Source of the DNA: JAKAXS01 sp965279065
GTDB taxonomy: Bacteria; Pseudomonadota; Alphaproteobacteria; Rhizobiales; Hyphomicrobiaceae
Length of the DNA stretch: 64,000 nt
Reading direction: 5' to 3'
NCBI GenBank assembly: GCA_965279065.1
Contig: OZ257134.1
Coordinates: 1,984,001-2,048,000, forward strand
How positions within the stretch are numbered: the first letter of the stretch is position 1; every line of letters starts with the position of its first letter. This document shows positions 42,768 through 52,054 of the stretch, piece by piece. The position numbers were made by a program, and so were the translations under genes. A model generated the notes under the pieces. It was not told the DNA's origin, did no database searches, and saw nothing but the letters and a program-made list of their open reading frames with translations.

Positions 42768-45626
42768 ATGAGCCAGGACGAGCGCTACGAACCGTATGAT
42801 TTCGCCAACCGGCGCCACATCGGCCCCTCTCCCGAAGAAATGGCTGAGATGCTGCGCGTTGTCGGCGCGGTCTCACTGGATGAACTGATTGACCAAACCG
42901 TTCCGCGCGCCATCCGCCAGAAGGAGCCGTTGGAATTCGGTAAGGCACGCTCCGAACGCGGCGCCCTCGACCGGCTGCGCGAGACTGCAAACAAGAACGC
43001 GGTGCTCACCTCGCTCATCGGCCAGGGTTACCATGGCACCATCATGCCGCCCGCCATCCAGCGCAATATTCTGGAGAACCCCGCCTGGTACACCGCCTAC
43101 ACGCCCTACCAGCCCGAGATCAGCCAGGGCCGTCTCGAAGCCCTACTGAATTTCCAGACACTCGTCACCGATCTCACCGGCCTCGACGTCGCTAACGCCT
43201 CCCTGCTCGACGAAGCCACCGCCGCCGCTGAAGCCATGACCCTGGCCAGGCGCGTCGCCAAATCGAAGGCATCCGCCTTCTTCGTCGACGACCGTTGCCT
43301 GCCGCAGACCATCGCCGTGCTCAAGACCCGCGCCGCGCCGCTCGGCATCGAAATCGTCGTCGCCGACGCCCAGCACGATCTCAAGCCCGACGCCGTCTTC
43401 GGCGCCATCTTCCAGTACCCCGGAGTCAACGGCCGCTTCCACGACTACACCGACATCATCGCCGGACTGCATGCGGCCAAAGCCATCGCCGTCTTGGCCG
43501 CCGACCCCATGGCGCTGACGCTCCTCAAGCCACCTGGCGAAATGGGCGCCGACATCGCCGTCGGCTCCATGCAGCGCTTCGGCATGCCGATGGGATACGG
43601 CGGACCGCATGCCGCCTATATCGCCGTGGCCGATGCCTACAAGCGCTCCATCCCCGGCCGCCTCGTCGGCGTCTCCGTCGACGCCCGCGGCAACCGCGCC
43701 TATCGCCTCGCGCTGCAGACGCGCGAGCAGCACATCCGCCGTGAGACGGCCACGTCGAATATCTGCACCGCCCAGGTCCTGCCGGCGGTGATCGCCTCAA
43801 TGTACGCCGTCTTCCACGGACCGAAAGGCCTGAAGGCCATCGCCGAACGCATTCACCGCAAGGCCGCCCGGCTCGCCGACGGATTGCAGTCGCTCGGCTT
43901 CAGGCTGACGCCCGACGAATTTTTCGACACCATCACCGTCGACGTCGGCCCCTATCAGGGCCTCATCATGAAGAACGCCGTCGACTACGGCGTGAACCTG
44001 CGCAAAGTCGACCACAACCGCATCGGCATCACCGTCGATGAGCGCACGCGCCCCGACACGCTGGAAAAGGTCTGGCGCGCCTTCGGCGGCTACGACGTTG
44101 TCTACAAGGACGAGCACCCCGGCTACCGCCTGCCGAAAGCGTTGCTGCGCACCTCCGCCTACCTCACACATCCGGTCTTCCACATGAACCGTGCCGAAAG
44201 CGAGATGACGCGATATATGCGTCGCCTCGCCGATCGTGATCTCGCACTCGACCGCGCCATGATCCCTCTGGGCTCATGCACGATGAAGCTCAACGCTACG
44301 GCCGAAATGCTGCCGATCACCTGGCCTGAGTTCGCCAACATCCATCCCTTCGTGCCTGCCGATCAGGCACGGGGCTACGCCGAGATGGTGGCCGACCTCT
44401 CTGACAAGCTGTGTCGCATCACCGGCTACGACGCGATCTCGATGCAGCCCAACTCCGGCGCCCAGGGCGAATACGCCGGTCTGCTCGTTATCCGCGCCTA
44501 TCACGCCAGCCGCGGCGAGCCCCACCGCGACATCTGTCTCATTCCCTCATCGGCGCACGGCACGAACCCCGCATCGGCGACGATGTGCGGCATGAAAGTC
44601 GTCGTCGTGGGCGTCGACACGGGCGGCAACATCGATGTCGCCGACTTCCGCGCCAAGGCGGAAAAACATTCAGCCAACCTCGCCGCCGCCATGATCACTT
44701 ATCCCTCCACCCATGGCGTGTTCGAGGAAACAGTGCGTGAGATCTGCGACATCACGCATGCGCACGGTGGCCAGGTCTATCTCGACGGCGCCAACCTCAA
44801 CGCCCTCGTCGGCCTGGCGCGACCCGGCGACATCGGCTCCGACGTCAGCCATCTCAACTTGCACAAGACGTTCTGCATTCCCCATGGCGGCGGTGGACCC
44901 GGGATGGGCCCCATCGGCGTCAAGGCGCACCTTGCGCCGTTCCTGCCCGGCCACCCGGAAACCGACGGCCGCGAGCTGACCGTCTCCGCTGCTCCTTACG
45001 GCTCGACATCGATCCTCGCCATCTCGTGGAGCTATTGCCTGATGATGGGCGGCCCCGGCCTGACGCAGGCGACGCGTGTCGCCATCCTCAATGCCAACTA
45101 TATCGCCAGACGGCTCGAGGGCGCCTACCCCGTGCTCTACAAGGGCCGCAACGGCCGCGTCGCGCACGAGTGCATCATCGACACGCGCCCGCTGAACGAG
45201 AAGGCTGGCGTCACCGTTGACGACGTTGCCAAGCGCCTGATCGACTGTGGCTTCCATCCACCGACGATGAGCTGGCCGGTCGCCGGAACGCTGATGATCG
45301 AGCCGACCGAATCTGAAACCAAGGCGGAGCTGGATCGCTTCTGCGACGCCATGCTGGCGATCCGCGAGGAAGTTCGCGCCATCGAGGATGGCCGCAGCGA
45401 CAAGACGAACAATCCATTGAAGAACGCACCTCATACCGTCGAGGATTTGATCGGCGCGTGGGACCGCCCCTATTCGCGCGAGGCCGCCTGCTTCCCCGCC
45501 GGCGCCTTCCGCGTCGACAAGTACTGGTCCCCCGTCAACCGTGTCGACAACGTCTGGGGCGACCGCAACCTCTCCTGCACGTGCCCACCAATGGACAGCT
45601 ACATGAAGCCCGAGGCTGCAGAGTGA
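42768..45626 (+). CDS. gcvP: Glycine dehydrogenase (decarboxylating), P protein
   Basis: The 952-residue single-chain P protein decarboxylates glycine and passes the aminomethyl group to GcvH using pyridoxal phosphate. The N-terminal half opens with ANRRHIGPSPEEMAEML. The C-terminal half contains the PLP lysine in NLHKTFCIPHGGGGPGMGP, at about residue 702. ATG 42768 follows a GAGGA site; a TTG one codon upstream is less likely. It converges with cysI, whose stop is ten bases away, with no terminator between them. Confidence 0.97.
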   Translation: MSQDERYEPYDFANRRHIGPSPEEMAEMLRVVGAVSLDELIDQTVPRAIRQKEPLEFGKARSERGALDRLRETANKNAVLTSLIGQGYHGTIMPPAIQRNILENPAWYTAYTPYQPEISQGRLEALLNFQTLVTDLTGLDVANASLLDEATAAAEAMTLARRVAKSKASAFFVDDRCLPQTIAVLKTRAAPLGIEIVVADAQHDLKPDAVFGAIFQYPGVNGRFHDYTDIIAGLHAAKAIAVLAADPMALTLLKPPGEMGADIAVGSMQRFGMPMGYGGPHAAYIAVADAYKRSIPGRLVGVSVDARGNRAYRLALQTREQHIRRETATSNICTAQVLPAVIASMYAVFHGPKGLKAIAERIHRKAARLADGLQSLGFRLTPDEFFDTITVDVGPYQGLIMKNAVDYGVNLRKVDHNRIGITVDERTRPDTLEKVWRAFGGYDVVYKDEHPGYRLPKALLRTSAYLTHPVFHMNRAESEMTRYMRRLADRDLALDRAMIPLGSCTMKLNATAEMLPITWPEFANIHPFVPADQARGYAEMVADLSDKLCRITGYDAISMQPNSGAQGEYAGLLVIRAYHASRGEPHRDICLIPSSAHGTNPASATMCGMKVVVVGVDTGGNIDVADFRAKAEKHSANLAAAMITYPSTHGVFEETVREICDITHAHGGQVYLDGANLNALVGLARPGDIGSDVSHLNLHKTFCIPHGGGGPGMGPIGVKAHLAPFLPGHPETDGRELTVSAAPYGSTSILAISWSYCLMMGGPGLTQATRVAILNANYIARRLEGAYPVLYKGRNGRVAHECIIDTRPLNEKAGVTVDDVAKRLIDCGFHPPTMSWPVAGTLMIEPTESETKAELDRFCDAMLAIREEVRAIEDGRSDKTNNPLKNAPHTVEDLIGAWDRPYSREAACFPAGAFRVDKYWSPVNRVDNVWGDRNLSCTCPPMDSYMKPEAAE

Positions 45627-45636
45627 TCTTTCTGGC

Positions 45637-47355
45637 CTAGCTTGCCAGTTTCACGTTCTCATGGAACTCGTTACCCTGTTTCGTGGCGGCCACCACGCCG
45701 GCGCGGATGACGAAGTCGCCGAAATGCTCGCCGTCGTCACGCTCCTTGGCGTAACGCGAAATCAATGGATCGAGCAGCGCCAGGATGCGCTCTTCGTTCA
45801 CGTCCTGCGCATAGAGTTTGTTCAGTCGCGAGCCGTTGAACGCCGCACCGAGGTACAGATTGTAAAGTCCAGGCGTGCGCCCGACAAATCCGATTTCCGC
45901 GAGATAGGGCCGGCCGCAACCGTTCGGGCAACCGGTCATGCGGATATTGATCTCGTCATCCCGCAGGCCAGCCTTCTCGATCGTCTCCTCGATGCGCGTG
46001 ATCAGATGCGGCAGAAAACGCTCGCTCTCAGCCAGCGCCAAACCACACGTCGGCAACGCCACGCACGAGATCGACGACCGCCGCATGCCCGACGTCGTGG
46101 CGATCTTGATGCCATGTTCCTTCAGGATTGCCTCGATCTTCGGCTTCGCCTTGGCCGCGATATTGACGAGGATCAGGTTTTGGTTCGAGGTCAACACGAA
46201 CTCGCACAGTCCCTGCTCGGCGAGCAACCGGTAGGCTGTCTTTTCGGTCTTGCCCGGCACGTCCTTGATACGCCCGTTCTCGATAAAGAGGGTGAGGTGC
46301 CACTTCTTGTCATGGCCCTGGCGCCAGCCAATGACGTCGTTGGAAGACTTGAACACGTACGTGCGCGCTTCCGCGAACGGCTTGCCAACCCGCTTTTCGA
46401 CTTCGGCGCGGAACGCGTCGATGCCGCGATCCTCGATCGTGTATTTCAACCGCGCTCGTTTGCGAAGGTTCCGATTGCCCCAGTCACGCTGCGTCGTCAT
46501 CACGGCTTCAGCGACGGCAATGGCGTCCTCCGGCGCGATGAAACCGAGCATATCGGCCGTCCGCGGAAACGTGTCGAGTTCGCCGTGCGTCATCCCCATG
46601 CCGCCGCCCGCCGTCACGTTCCAGCCAATCAACTCACCTTTCTCCACGATGGCGATGTAGCCGAGGTCGTGGGCAAAAATATCGACGTCGTTATCGGGCG
46701 GAACCGCTATGACGATCTTGAACTTCCGCGGCAGGTAGTGGACGCCATAGAGCGGCTCCTCGTCTTCCCCCGCCTTGCGCGTCGCATCGGTCACCTTCTC
46801 GCCGTCGAGCCAAATCTCGTGATACGCACCCGTGCGCGGCAGCAGGTGATCGCTGACCGCCTTGGCAAACTCGTAGGCCCTCCCGTGCGCCTTCGTCAGG
46901 AACGGATTGGCCGCCGACATAACATTGCGGTTGACGTCGCCGCAGGCTGCGATCGTATCCAGGCACGCCGCGTTGATCGCCTGCATCGTCCGCTTCAGGT
47001 TCGACTTGATCACGCCGTGATACTGGAACGTGGCGCGTGTCGTCAGCCGCAGCGTGTTGTTGGCATACGTCGAGGCGATATCGTCGAGCGCGATCCACTG
47101 CTTCGGCGTCACTAGGCCGCCGGGAATGCGCAGCCGGATCATGAAGCTGAAGGCCTTCTCCAGCTTCTTCTTCGCACGCTCCGGCCGCAGGTCGCGGTCG
47201 TCCTGCATGTACGAGCCGTGGAACTTCAACAGCTGCGTATCGTCCTCGGCGATCGCCCCCGTGACAGCCTCGCCGAGCCCACGCTCGATCGTGCCGCGCA
47301 ACTGGTGGCTGTCTTCCTTGATGTGTTCGTTCTTGGAGCGGTTGTCGTCAGTCAT
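45637..47355 (-). CDS. cysI: Sulfite reductase, hemoprotein subunit
   Basis: CysI is the sirohaem and [4Fe-4S] subunit that reduces sulfite to sulfide. The 572-residue protein has the ligand cysteines in SCVALPTCGLALAE (C-x5-C) and TGCPNGCGRPY (C-x3-C), the latter supplying the bridge to sirohaem. LRLTTRATFQYHGV, with conserved arginines that bind sirohaem and sulfite, lies in the N-terminal half. The ATG at 47355 is used; a longer frame to 47376 adds seven residues. It follows cysJ by 52 bases, so the pair forms the NADPH-dependent enzyme. Confidence 0.96.
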   Translation of the reverse strand: MTDDNRSKNEHIKEDSHQLRGTIERGLGEAVTGAIAEDDTQLLKFHGSYMQDDRDLRPERAKKKLEKAFSFMIRLRIPGGLVTPKQWIALDDIASTYANNTLRLTTRATFQYHGVIKSNLKRTMQAINAACLDTIAACGDVNRNVMSAANPFLTKAHGRAYEFAKAVSDHLLPRTGAYHEIWLDGEKVTDATRKAGEDEEPLYGVHYLPRKFKIVIAVPPDNDVDIFAHDLGYIAIVEKGELIGWNVTAGGGMGMTHGELDTFPRTADMLGFIAPEDAIAVAEAVMTTQRDWGNRNLRKRARLKYTIEDRGIDAFRAEVEKRVGKPFAEARTYVFKSSNDVIGWRQGHDKKWHLTLFIENGRIKDVPGKTEKTAYRLLAEQGLCEFVLTSNQNLILVNIAAKAKPKIEAILKEHGIKIATTSGMRRSSISCVALPTCGLALAESERFLPHLITRIEETIEKAGLRDDEINIRMTGCPNGCGRPYLAEIGFVGRTPGLYNLYLGAAFNGSRLNKLYAQDVNEERILALLDPLISRYAKERDDGEHFGDFVIRAGVVAATKQGNEFHENVKLAS

Positions 47356-47407
47356 GGCCTGGTCTCGTGGGCGCACGCGGAAGCGGCGCTGTCTGAATCA
47401 ATGGAGT

Positions 47408-49192
47408 TTAGTAGACGTCGCGCTGATAGCGGCCGGCCTTGGTCAGTTCTTTCAGCTTTGCCCGGCCGGCGTCCTCGTCGCCCTTCGCAGCTTCCGCGAG
47501 GATCTTGACCAGCGTTGCATCGACGTCCTTGGCCATACCCTTCTCGTCGCCGCAGACATAGATGTGCGCGCCGTCGTCCACCCACCTCTGCAGGTCGGCA
47601 CGCTGCTGCCACAGGCGATGCTGCACGTAGATCTTCTCCGGCTGGTCGCGCGAAAAAGCGACGTCGATGCGCGAGAGATTGCCGCTCGCCATCGCGTCCT
47701 GCCATTCCAACTGGTAGAGGAAGTCGTTCGTGAAATTCCGCTCGCCGAAGAACAGCCAGCTCTCGCCCTTCGCACCAGCTTCCGTCCGTTGTTCGATGAA
47801 GCCACGATAGGGCGCAATTCCCGTGCCGGCGCCGATCATGATGATCTTGCGGTTGCCATCCTCCGGCAGGCGGAAGTGGCGGTTCGGCTTGACGTAGATG
47901 CGCGCGCTGTCGCCCGCCTTGCGACGATCGGCAAAGTACGTGGAGGTCACGCCCTTGCGCTTGACGTCGCCGCGCTTCCACCGCACCGCACCGATCGTCA
48001 GATGCGCTTCGCCCGGATGGGCGGCGGGGCTGGAGGCTACCGAGTAGAGACGACCCGGCAGCGGCCGCAGCAGCTTCAACAGCTGCTCGTTCTGCAGCTT
48101 CTCCGGATGATCGACGAACAGATCCACCAGCTGGCGGTCGTCGGCATACTTGGTGAAGGCGTCGCCCTGCGCGATCTTCTCGACGTCGGCACGGCCGGTG
48201 AGCTTCGCATAGGCGGCCACTGCCGGACGTGTCAGCGCGGTGATGTCGAACTCGTTGGTGAGCTTCTGCGCCAGAGCCGTATCGCCGCCGAGACCGACGG
48301 CCTCCAGCAGCTCATTGACCACTTGCGGATCGTTGTCGGGCAGCACGCCGATGGCGTCACCCGGGTTGTAGACAAACGCCGGGTTGTCGAAAGCCAACTC
48401 CACGTGCCACGTCTCGCGCGACGAGCCCGTCCCGTTCAAGTTCAGCAGGGTCGCAACCTCGGCCACGAGCGGGTTCTCGGCCGTGAATTCCGGTTCGCTC
48501 GGATCGGCGTCCGGCGCGACACCCTTGAAGTCGACATGCACCACTGTGTTCGAGGCCGGCCCTGCGTCGGCCGGCGCCAGCTTGGCCAGGGACTTCTCCG
48601 TCCACTCCGCTGCCTGCTTGGCAAAGTCGAGATCAAGATCGAGGCGATCGAAGCCGCGCTTGCCGCCAAGCGCTTCCAGCCGCTCGTCGATCAGCCGACC
48701 GGTCTGGCAGAAGTTCACGTATGAGGTATCGCCTAGTGCCAGCACAGCAAAGGTCACACCGTCGAGCTTCGGCGCGGCATCGCTCATCAATGCGTCATAG
48801 AAGTCGAGCGCGCGCTGTGGCGGGTCACCCTCGCCCCACGTCGCGGCATAAACGATGAGATGCTTCGCCTTGGTAAGGATCGAAGCATCGACATCCGCCA
48901 TGTCGAAGACCTTGGCGTCGAAGTTGTGTTTCTGCGCCACCTTCTTGGCCTTCAGCGCCAGGCTCTCGCAGTTGCCCGATTCACTGGCGTAGAGAATGGT
49001 CATCGGCACGCGCGCACGCGGCGGCGCTGCCGGCTGGGCACCGGCTTGCGCCTGCGCCGCGTCCAGCCCGGCCAGGAATCCCGAAAGCCAGGAACGCTGC
49101 AGCGGCGTCGAACGCGCCACCAGCTCGTTCAGCAGGTTGATGTCGTCTGCCGTGAACGGGGCGTTCTTCGGCAGGAAGGGGACCGCGGTCAC
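47408..49192 (-). CDS. cysJ: Sulfite reductase (NADPH), flavoprotein subunit
   Basis: CysJ passes electrons from NADPH through FAD and FMN to CysI. The 594-residue protein has a flavodoxin domain at about 62-205 (ILYASESGNCESLALK, AATWGEGDPP), a linker and FAD-binding domain with RLYSVASSP (about 384-392). The NADPH-binding C-terminal part has IMIGAGTGIAPYRGFIEQR and the terminal aromatic YQRDVY. It is slightly unusual for its low-complexity Ala/Gln linker near residues 45-60. It is the first gene of cysJI. Confidence 0.95.
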   Translation of the reverse strand: MTAVPFLPKNAPFTADDINLLNELVARSTPLQRSWLSGFLAGLDAAQAQAGAQPAAPPRARVPMTILYASESGNCESLALKAKKVAQKHNFDAKVFDMADVDASILTKAKHLIVYAATWGEGDPPQRALDFYDALMSDAAPKLDGVTFAVLALGDTSYVNFCQTGRLIDERLEALGGKRGFDRLDLDLDFAKQAAEWTEKSLAKLAPADAGPASNTVVHVDFKGVAPDADPSEPEFTAENPLVAEVATLLNLNGTGSSRETWHVELAFDNPAFVYNPGDAIGVLPDNDPQVVNELLEAVGLGGDTALAQKLTNEFDITALTRPAVAAYAKLTGRADVEKIAQGDAFTKYADDRQLVDLFVDHPEKLQNEQLLKLLRPLPGRLYSVASSPAAHPGEAHLTIGAVRWKRGDVKRKGVTSTYFADRRKAGDSARIYVKPNRHFRLPEDGNRKIIMIGAGTGIAPYRGFIEQRTEAGAKGESWLFFGERNFTNDFLYQLEWQDAMASGNLSRIDVAFSRDQPEKIYVQHRLWQQRADLQRWVDDGAHIYVCGDEKGMAKDVDATLVKILAEAAKGDEDAGRAKLKELTKAGRYQRDVY

Positions 49193-49777
49193 GCGCGCCT
49201 CCGTAGGGCTTCATTAAGTTGTATGAGACGCCACCGGCCGAAGCCTTCGCAGCTCACGAGCCAGTATCGCAGGAATAAGGGCTCGTCCATCCTAACCGAA
49301 AATGGGAAACGAGTTCCTTCCTCGCGGCAAAACCGACCCGGCAGTCACGCCTGCAGCGTATATAGGATTTGAGAACAGTTTTCTATAAGCCAGCAGGCCG
49401 CAGCCGAATAAAGCAAACCCATTCCTCCTGCGGTGCCGGATCCCGCAAACGCTTGCGGCGAACCGCGACTTTGCAACATCAGTCGTCCGCCCGAGGTCGC
49501 CAGACCAAGCTTGTTCCGGTTGAACACCCGCAGACGTCTCCAGGATCGAAGCACCCTGATCCGGCCACGAATGCTGACGTTTTCGTGAGGACCAATTGAT
49601 TTGCCCGTGGCGGGCCCTCGTGGTTCATATGCTGCCAACGCGGTACGGGACTTGACAAGCGATCCCTGATCCGCAGAACTGCGGTGGTCAAGAAGAACTG
49701 GCTACTTCAGTTTGGGGGACCCTCGGCGGGGTCTTCTTTATGGAAGGCAGCTTGCCGAAAACTCTAGGAGGAATGCT
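49193..49777 (+). promoter_or_regulatory. Control region between cysJ and pqqA
   Basis: No gene is evident in these 585 bases. A TTGACA at 49652-49657 with AGAACT 17 bases later is a weak candidate promoter for pqqA. CCGCAG-AA-CTGCGG (49671-49684) is a perfect palindrome overlapping that -10 region. Further upstream TATATAGGA and TTCTATA flank 49351-49385 in a near-symmetric AT-rich patch that could hold the cysJ promoter or an operator. The evidence is sequence pattern only. Confidence 0.35.
49718..49740 (+). terminator. Terminator-like hairpin in the pqqA leader
   Basis: GACCC (49718-49722) pairs with GGGTC (49729-49733) around TCGGCG and is followed by TTCTTTA, the layout of a small intrinsic terminator. 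It lies about 38 bases before the pqqA start and downstream of the candidate promoter, so it may act as an attenuator or insulate pqqA from upstream transcripts. Confidence 0.45.
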
Positions 49778-49867
49778 ATGAAGGTTTGGATGAAGCCCCA
49801 GGTTCGCGAGCAGGAAGTTGGCCTCGAGGTCACGAGCTACCTGCCGGCCGAGATCGACGTCATCTAA
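49778..49867 (+). CDS. pqqA: PQQ precursor peptide PqqA
   Basis: The 29-residue peptide MKVWMKPQVREQEVGLEVTS plus YLPAEIDVI carries the invariant E-x3-Y pair (Glu17 and Tyr21) whose side chains become pyrroloquinoline quinone. The start has an AGGAGGAA ribosome-binding site. PqqE, with PqqD as chaperone, forms the Glu-Tyr carbon-carbon bond. The 110-base gap to pqqB holds a CGGCGG / CCGCCG-type hairpin (about 49910-49935) that could lower expression of the downstream genes relative to the peptide. Confidence 0.98.
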   Translation: MKVWMKPQVREQEVGLEVTSYLPAEIDVI

Positions 49868-49977
49868 GACATCGGATCTCACTCACACTCTGTGAGCTGG
49901 ATTGGCGCGGCGGTCGATAATTCGGCCGCCGTCGTCGTTTGCGGCGTCGGCGGCCGCCTTGCAAAGCTGTATTTCAA

Positions 49978-50910
49978 ATGATGATCAGGGTTCTGGGATC
50001 CGCCGCGGGAGGCGGGTTTCCCCAATGGAACTGCAACTGCCGCAACTGCGCCGACGTTCGCGCGGCCAAACCCGGTTTCAGGGCGCGGACGCAGTCCTCG
50101 CTGGCCGTCAGCGCCGACGGGTCCGCCTGGGTGCTGCTCAATGCGTCTCCGGATCTGCGCCAGCAGATCAATGAAACGCCGCAGCTCGGTTCGCTGGCGA
50201 ACGGCAAGCTCCGCAACAGCCCCATCAAGGCCGCAGTGGTGACCAACGGCGACGTCGACCATGTCACCGGCTTGATCAATTTGCGTGAGGCCCAGCCGTT
50301 CTCCGTTTACGGCTCCAAGCGTGTCATGGACACGCTGGCCGCCAACAGCATATTCAACGTGCTCGCCGACGGCGTCGTCGCCCGCCACGACTTGCCCATG
50401 GACCGTGCCATCGCCATCGAGGGCCCCGACGGCCCCACCGGCATCACCGTCGAAGCCTTCGACGTGCCCGGCAAGGTTGCGCTGTACCTGGAAGACGCCT
50501 CGGCCGGCGGCAACTTCGGCAGCCGATCGGGCGACACGATTGGCCTCAAGGTGTCCGCGCCCGCGTCCGGTAAGCACTACTTCTACATACCCGGCTGCGC
50601 CGAATTGGATGCTCCGCTTCGTCAACGATTACAAGGCGCGCCGCTCGTTTTCTTCGACGGAACGCTATACACTGACGACGAGATGCTGCAGCAGGGCCTG
50701 ATGCCGAAAACCGGTGCCCGTATGGGCCACATCAGTATTTCGGGGCCGCAAGGATCCATCGAAGCCTTCAAGGACTTGAATATCCCTAAGAAGATCTACG
50801 TGCATATCAATAACTCGAACCCGGTGCTCAACGAGAATTCGCCGCAACGCAAGGCGACCGAACTAGCAGGTTGGGACGTCGGTTACGACGGGATGGAGAT
50901 ACGTCTATGA
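49978..50910 (+). CDS. pqqB: PQQ biosynthesis protein PqqB
   Basis: PqqB is a metallo-beta-lactamase-fold protein that hydroxylates or otherwise processes the Glu-Tyr intermediate. The 310-residue product starts MMIRVLGSAAGGGFPQWNCN and contains VVTNGDVDHVTGLINLRE, with the NxDxDH metal motif in place of HxHxDH. INNSNPVLNENSPQR lies near the end. The two adjacent ATGs at 49978 and 49981 are both possible. Its stop overlaps the pqqC start (ATGA). Confidence 0.96.
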   Translation: MMIRVLGSAAGGGFPQWNCNCRNCADVRAAKPGFRARTQSSLAVSADGSAWVLLNASPDLRQQINETPQLGSLANGKLRNSPIKAAVVTNGDVDHVTGLINLREAQPFSVYGSKRVMDTLAANSIFNVLADGVVARHDLPMDRAIAIEGPDGPTGITVEAFDVPGKVALYLEDASAGGNFGSRSGDTIGLKVSAPASGKHYFYIPGCAELDAPLRQRLQGAPLVFFDGTLYTDDEMLQQGLMPKTGARMGHISISGPQGSIEAFKDLNIPKKIYVHINNSNPVLNENSPQRKATELAGWDVGYDGMEIRL

Positions 50911-51686
50911 GCCCAGTAGCCGCCACGAAATTGCGCGAGGCACAACCCGGCGAAGCACCGATGCTCAGCACGGTCGATTTCGAGGCTGCCATCCGCGCCG
51001 TCGGTGCCGAGCGCTATCACGACAAGCATCCGTTCCATAAGCTGCTGCACGGCGGCAAGCTGAACAAGGGCCAGGTGCAGGCCTGGGCCCTTAACCGCTA
51101 CTGCTACCAGTCCGCCGTTCCCCGGAAGGACGGGGCCCTGATCAGTCGCGCCATGGATCGCGAACTGCGCCGCGAGTGGGTGCACCGCGTTCTCGACCAT
51201 GACGGCTTCGGCGACGAGGAAGGCGGCATCGAACGCTGGCTTGTACTGACCGACGGCCTCGGCCTCGATCGCGACTATGTTCAGTCCATGCGCGGCGCTC
51301 TTCCCGCCACCAAGTTCGCCGTCGAAGCCTATGTGACGTTCGTTCGCGAACAGCCCCTGACGGTCGCCGTCGCCTCCTCCCTGACCGAACTTTTCGCGCC
51401 CAAGATCCATAAGGAGCGCATCTCCGGCATGCTGGAGAACTACGACTTCATCAACGAGGCCGTCATGGCTTACTTCAAGCGCCGTCTCGTCCAGGCGCCG
51501 CGCGACAGCGAGTTCGCCCTGCAGTACGTGTTGAATAACGCCCGGAACCGCGATGAGCAGGACGCCTGCGTCGAGGCCGTTCGCTTCAAATGCAACGTCC
51601 TCTGGGTGCAACTCGACGCCCTGCACCATGCCTATTTCGAACCGGGCAACATCCCGCCCGGCGCTTTCCGGCCGGAGGCCGCATGA
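50907..51686 (+). CDS. pqqC: Pyrroloquinoline-quinone synthase PqqC
   Basis: PqqC is the cofactorless oxidase that performs the last ring closure and eight-electron oxidation to PQQ. The 259-residue all-helical protein has YHDKHPFHKLLHGGKLNKGQ with active-site His and Lys residues, and LNRYCYQSAVPRKDGALIS. The start at 50907 overlaps the pqqB stop; the longer frame to 50871 would run within pqqB. Length is standard for the family. Confidence 0.97.
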   Translation: MSPVAATKLREAQPGEAPMLSTVDFEAAIRAVGAERYHDKHPFHKLLHGGKLNKGQVQAWALNRYCYQSAVPRKDGALISRAMDRELRREWVHRVLDHDGFGDEEGGIERWLVLTDGLGLDRDYVQSMRGALPATKFAVEAYVTFVREQPLTVAVASSLTELFAPKIHKERISGMLENYDFINEAVMAYFKRRLVQAPRDSEFALQYVLNNARNRDEQDACVEAVRFKCNVLWVQLDALHHAYFEPGNIPPGAFRPEAA

Positions 51687-51994
51687 TGGCGGACGTCAAG
51701 CAATCGCGCACGCGCACGCTGGTCAGCGCCAGTTCCGTGTTGCGTATGCCTCCGCATATCAAGTTGCGTCACGAGGCGGGCCGCGGCCGCTGGATCGTGC
51801 TGGCACCCGAGCGCGTATTCGAACCGGACGAGCCTGCTGTCGCAGTGTTGAAGCGATGTGATGGCGTCCGCAGTGTCGCGGCGATCGTGGAAGACCTATC
51901 TAAGGAGTATGACGCGCCCGCTGCTGAGATCGAGAAGGACGTGATCGACATGTTCCAGGAGCTGGCGGACAAAGGCGTGGTCGTCGCGGCCTAG
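51683..51994 (+). CDS. pqqD: PQQ peptide chaperone PqqD
   Basis: PqqD binds PqqA and presents it to the radical SAM enzyme PqqE. The 103-residue protein has the winged-helix RiPP recognition element: PPHIKLRHEAGRGRWIVLAP, ERVFEPDEPAVAVLKRCDG and a helical tail FQELADKGVVV. The start overlaps the pqqC stop (ATGATG at 51683, either ATG possible). It is separate from pqqC and pqqE here, whereas some methylotrophs carry a pqqCD fusion. Confidence 0.95.
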   Translation: MMADVKQSRTRTLVSASSVLRMPPHIKLRHEAGRGRWIVLAPERVFEPDEPAVAVLKRCDGVRSVAAIVEDLSKEYDAPAAEIEKDVIDMFQELADKGVVVAA

Positions 51995-52054
51995 CGCGAT
52001 GGGAGAATATGAGCCGTCGGCGCGGCCTGAAACGGATACCGGAGCGGTGACGAC

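Noticed and set aside
45661..48724. Long plus-strand open frames opposite cysI and cysJ
   Set aside because: They are low-complexity Arg/Leu-rich antisense products without motifs; the sulfite reductase subunits on the other strand are complete.
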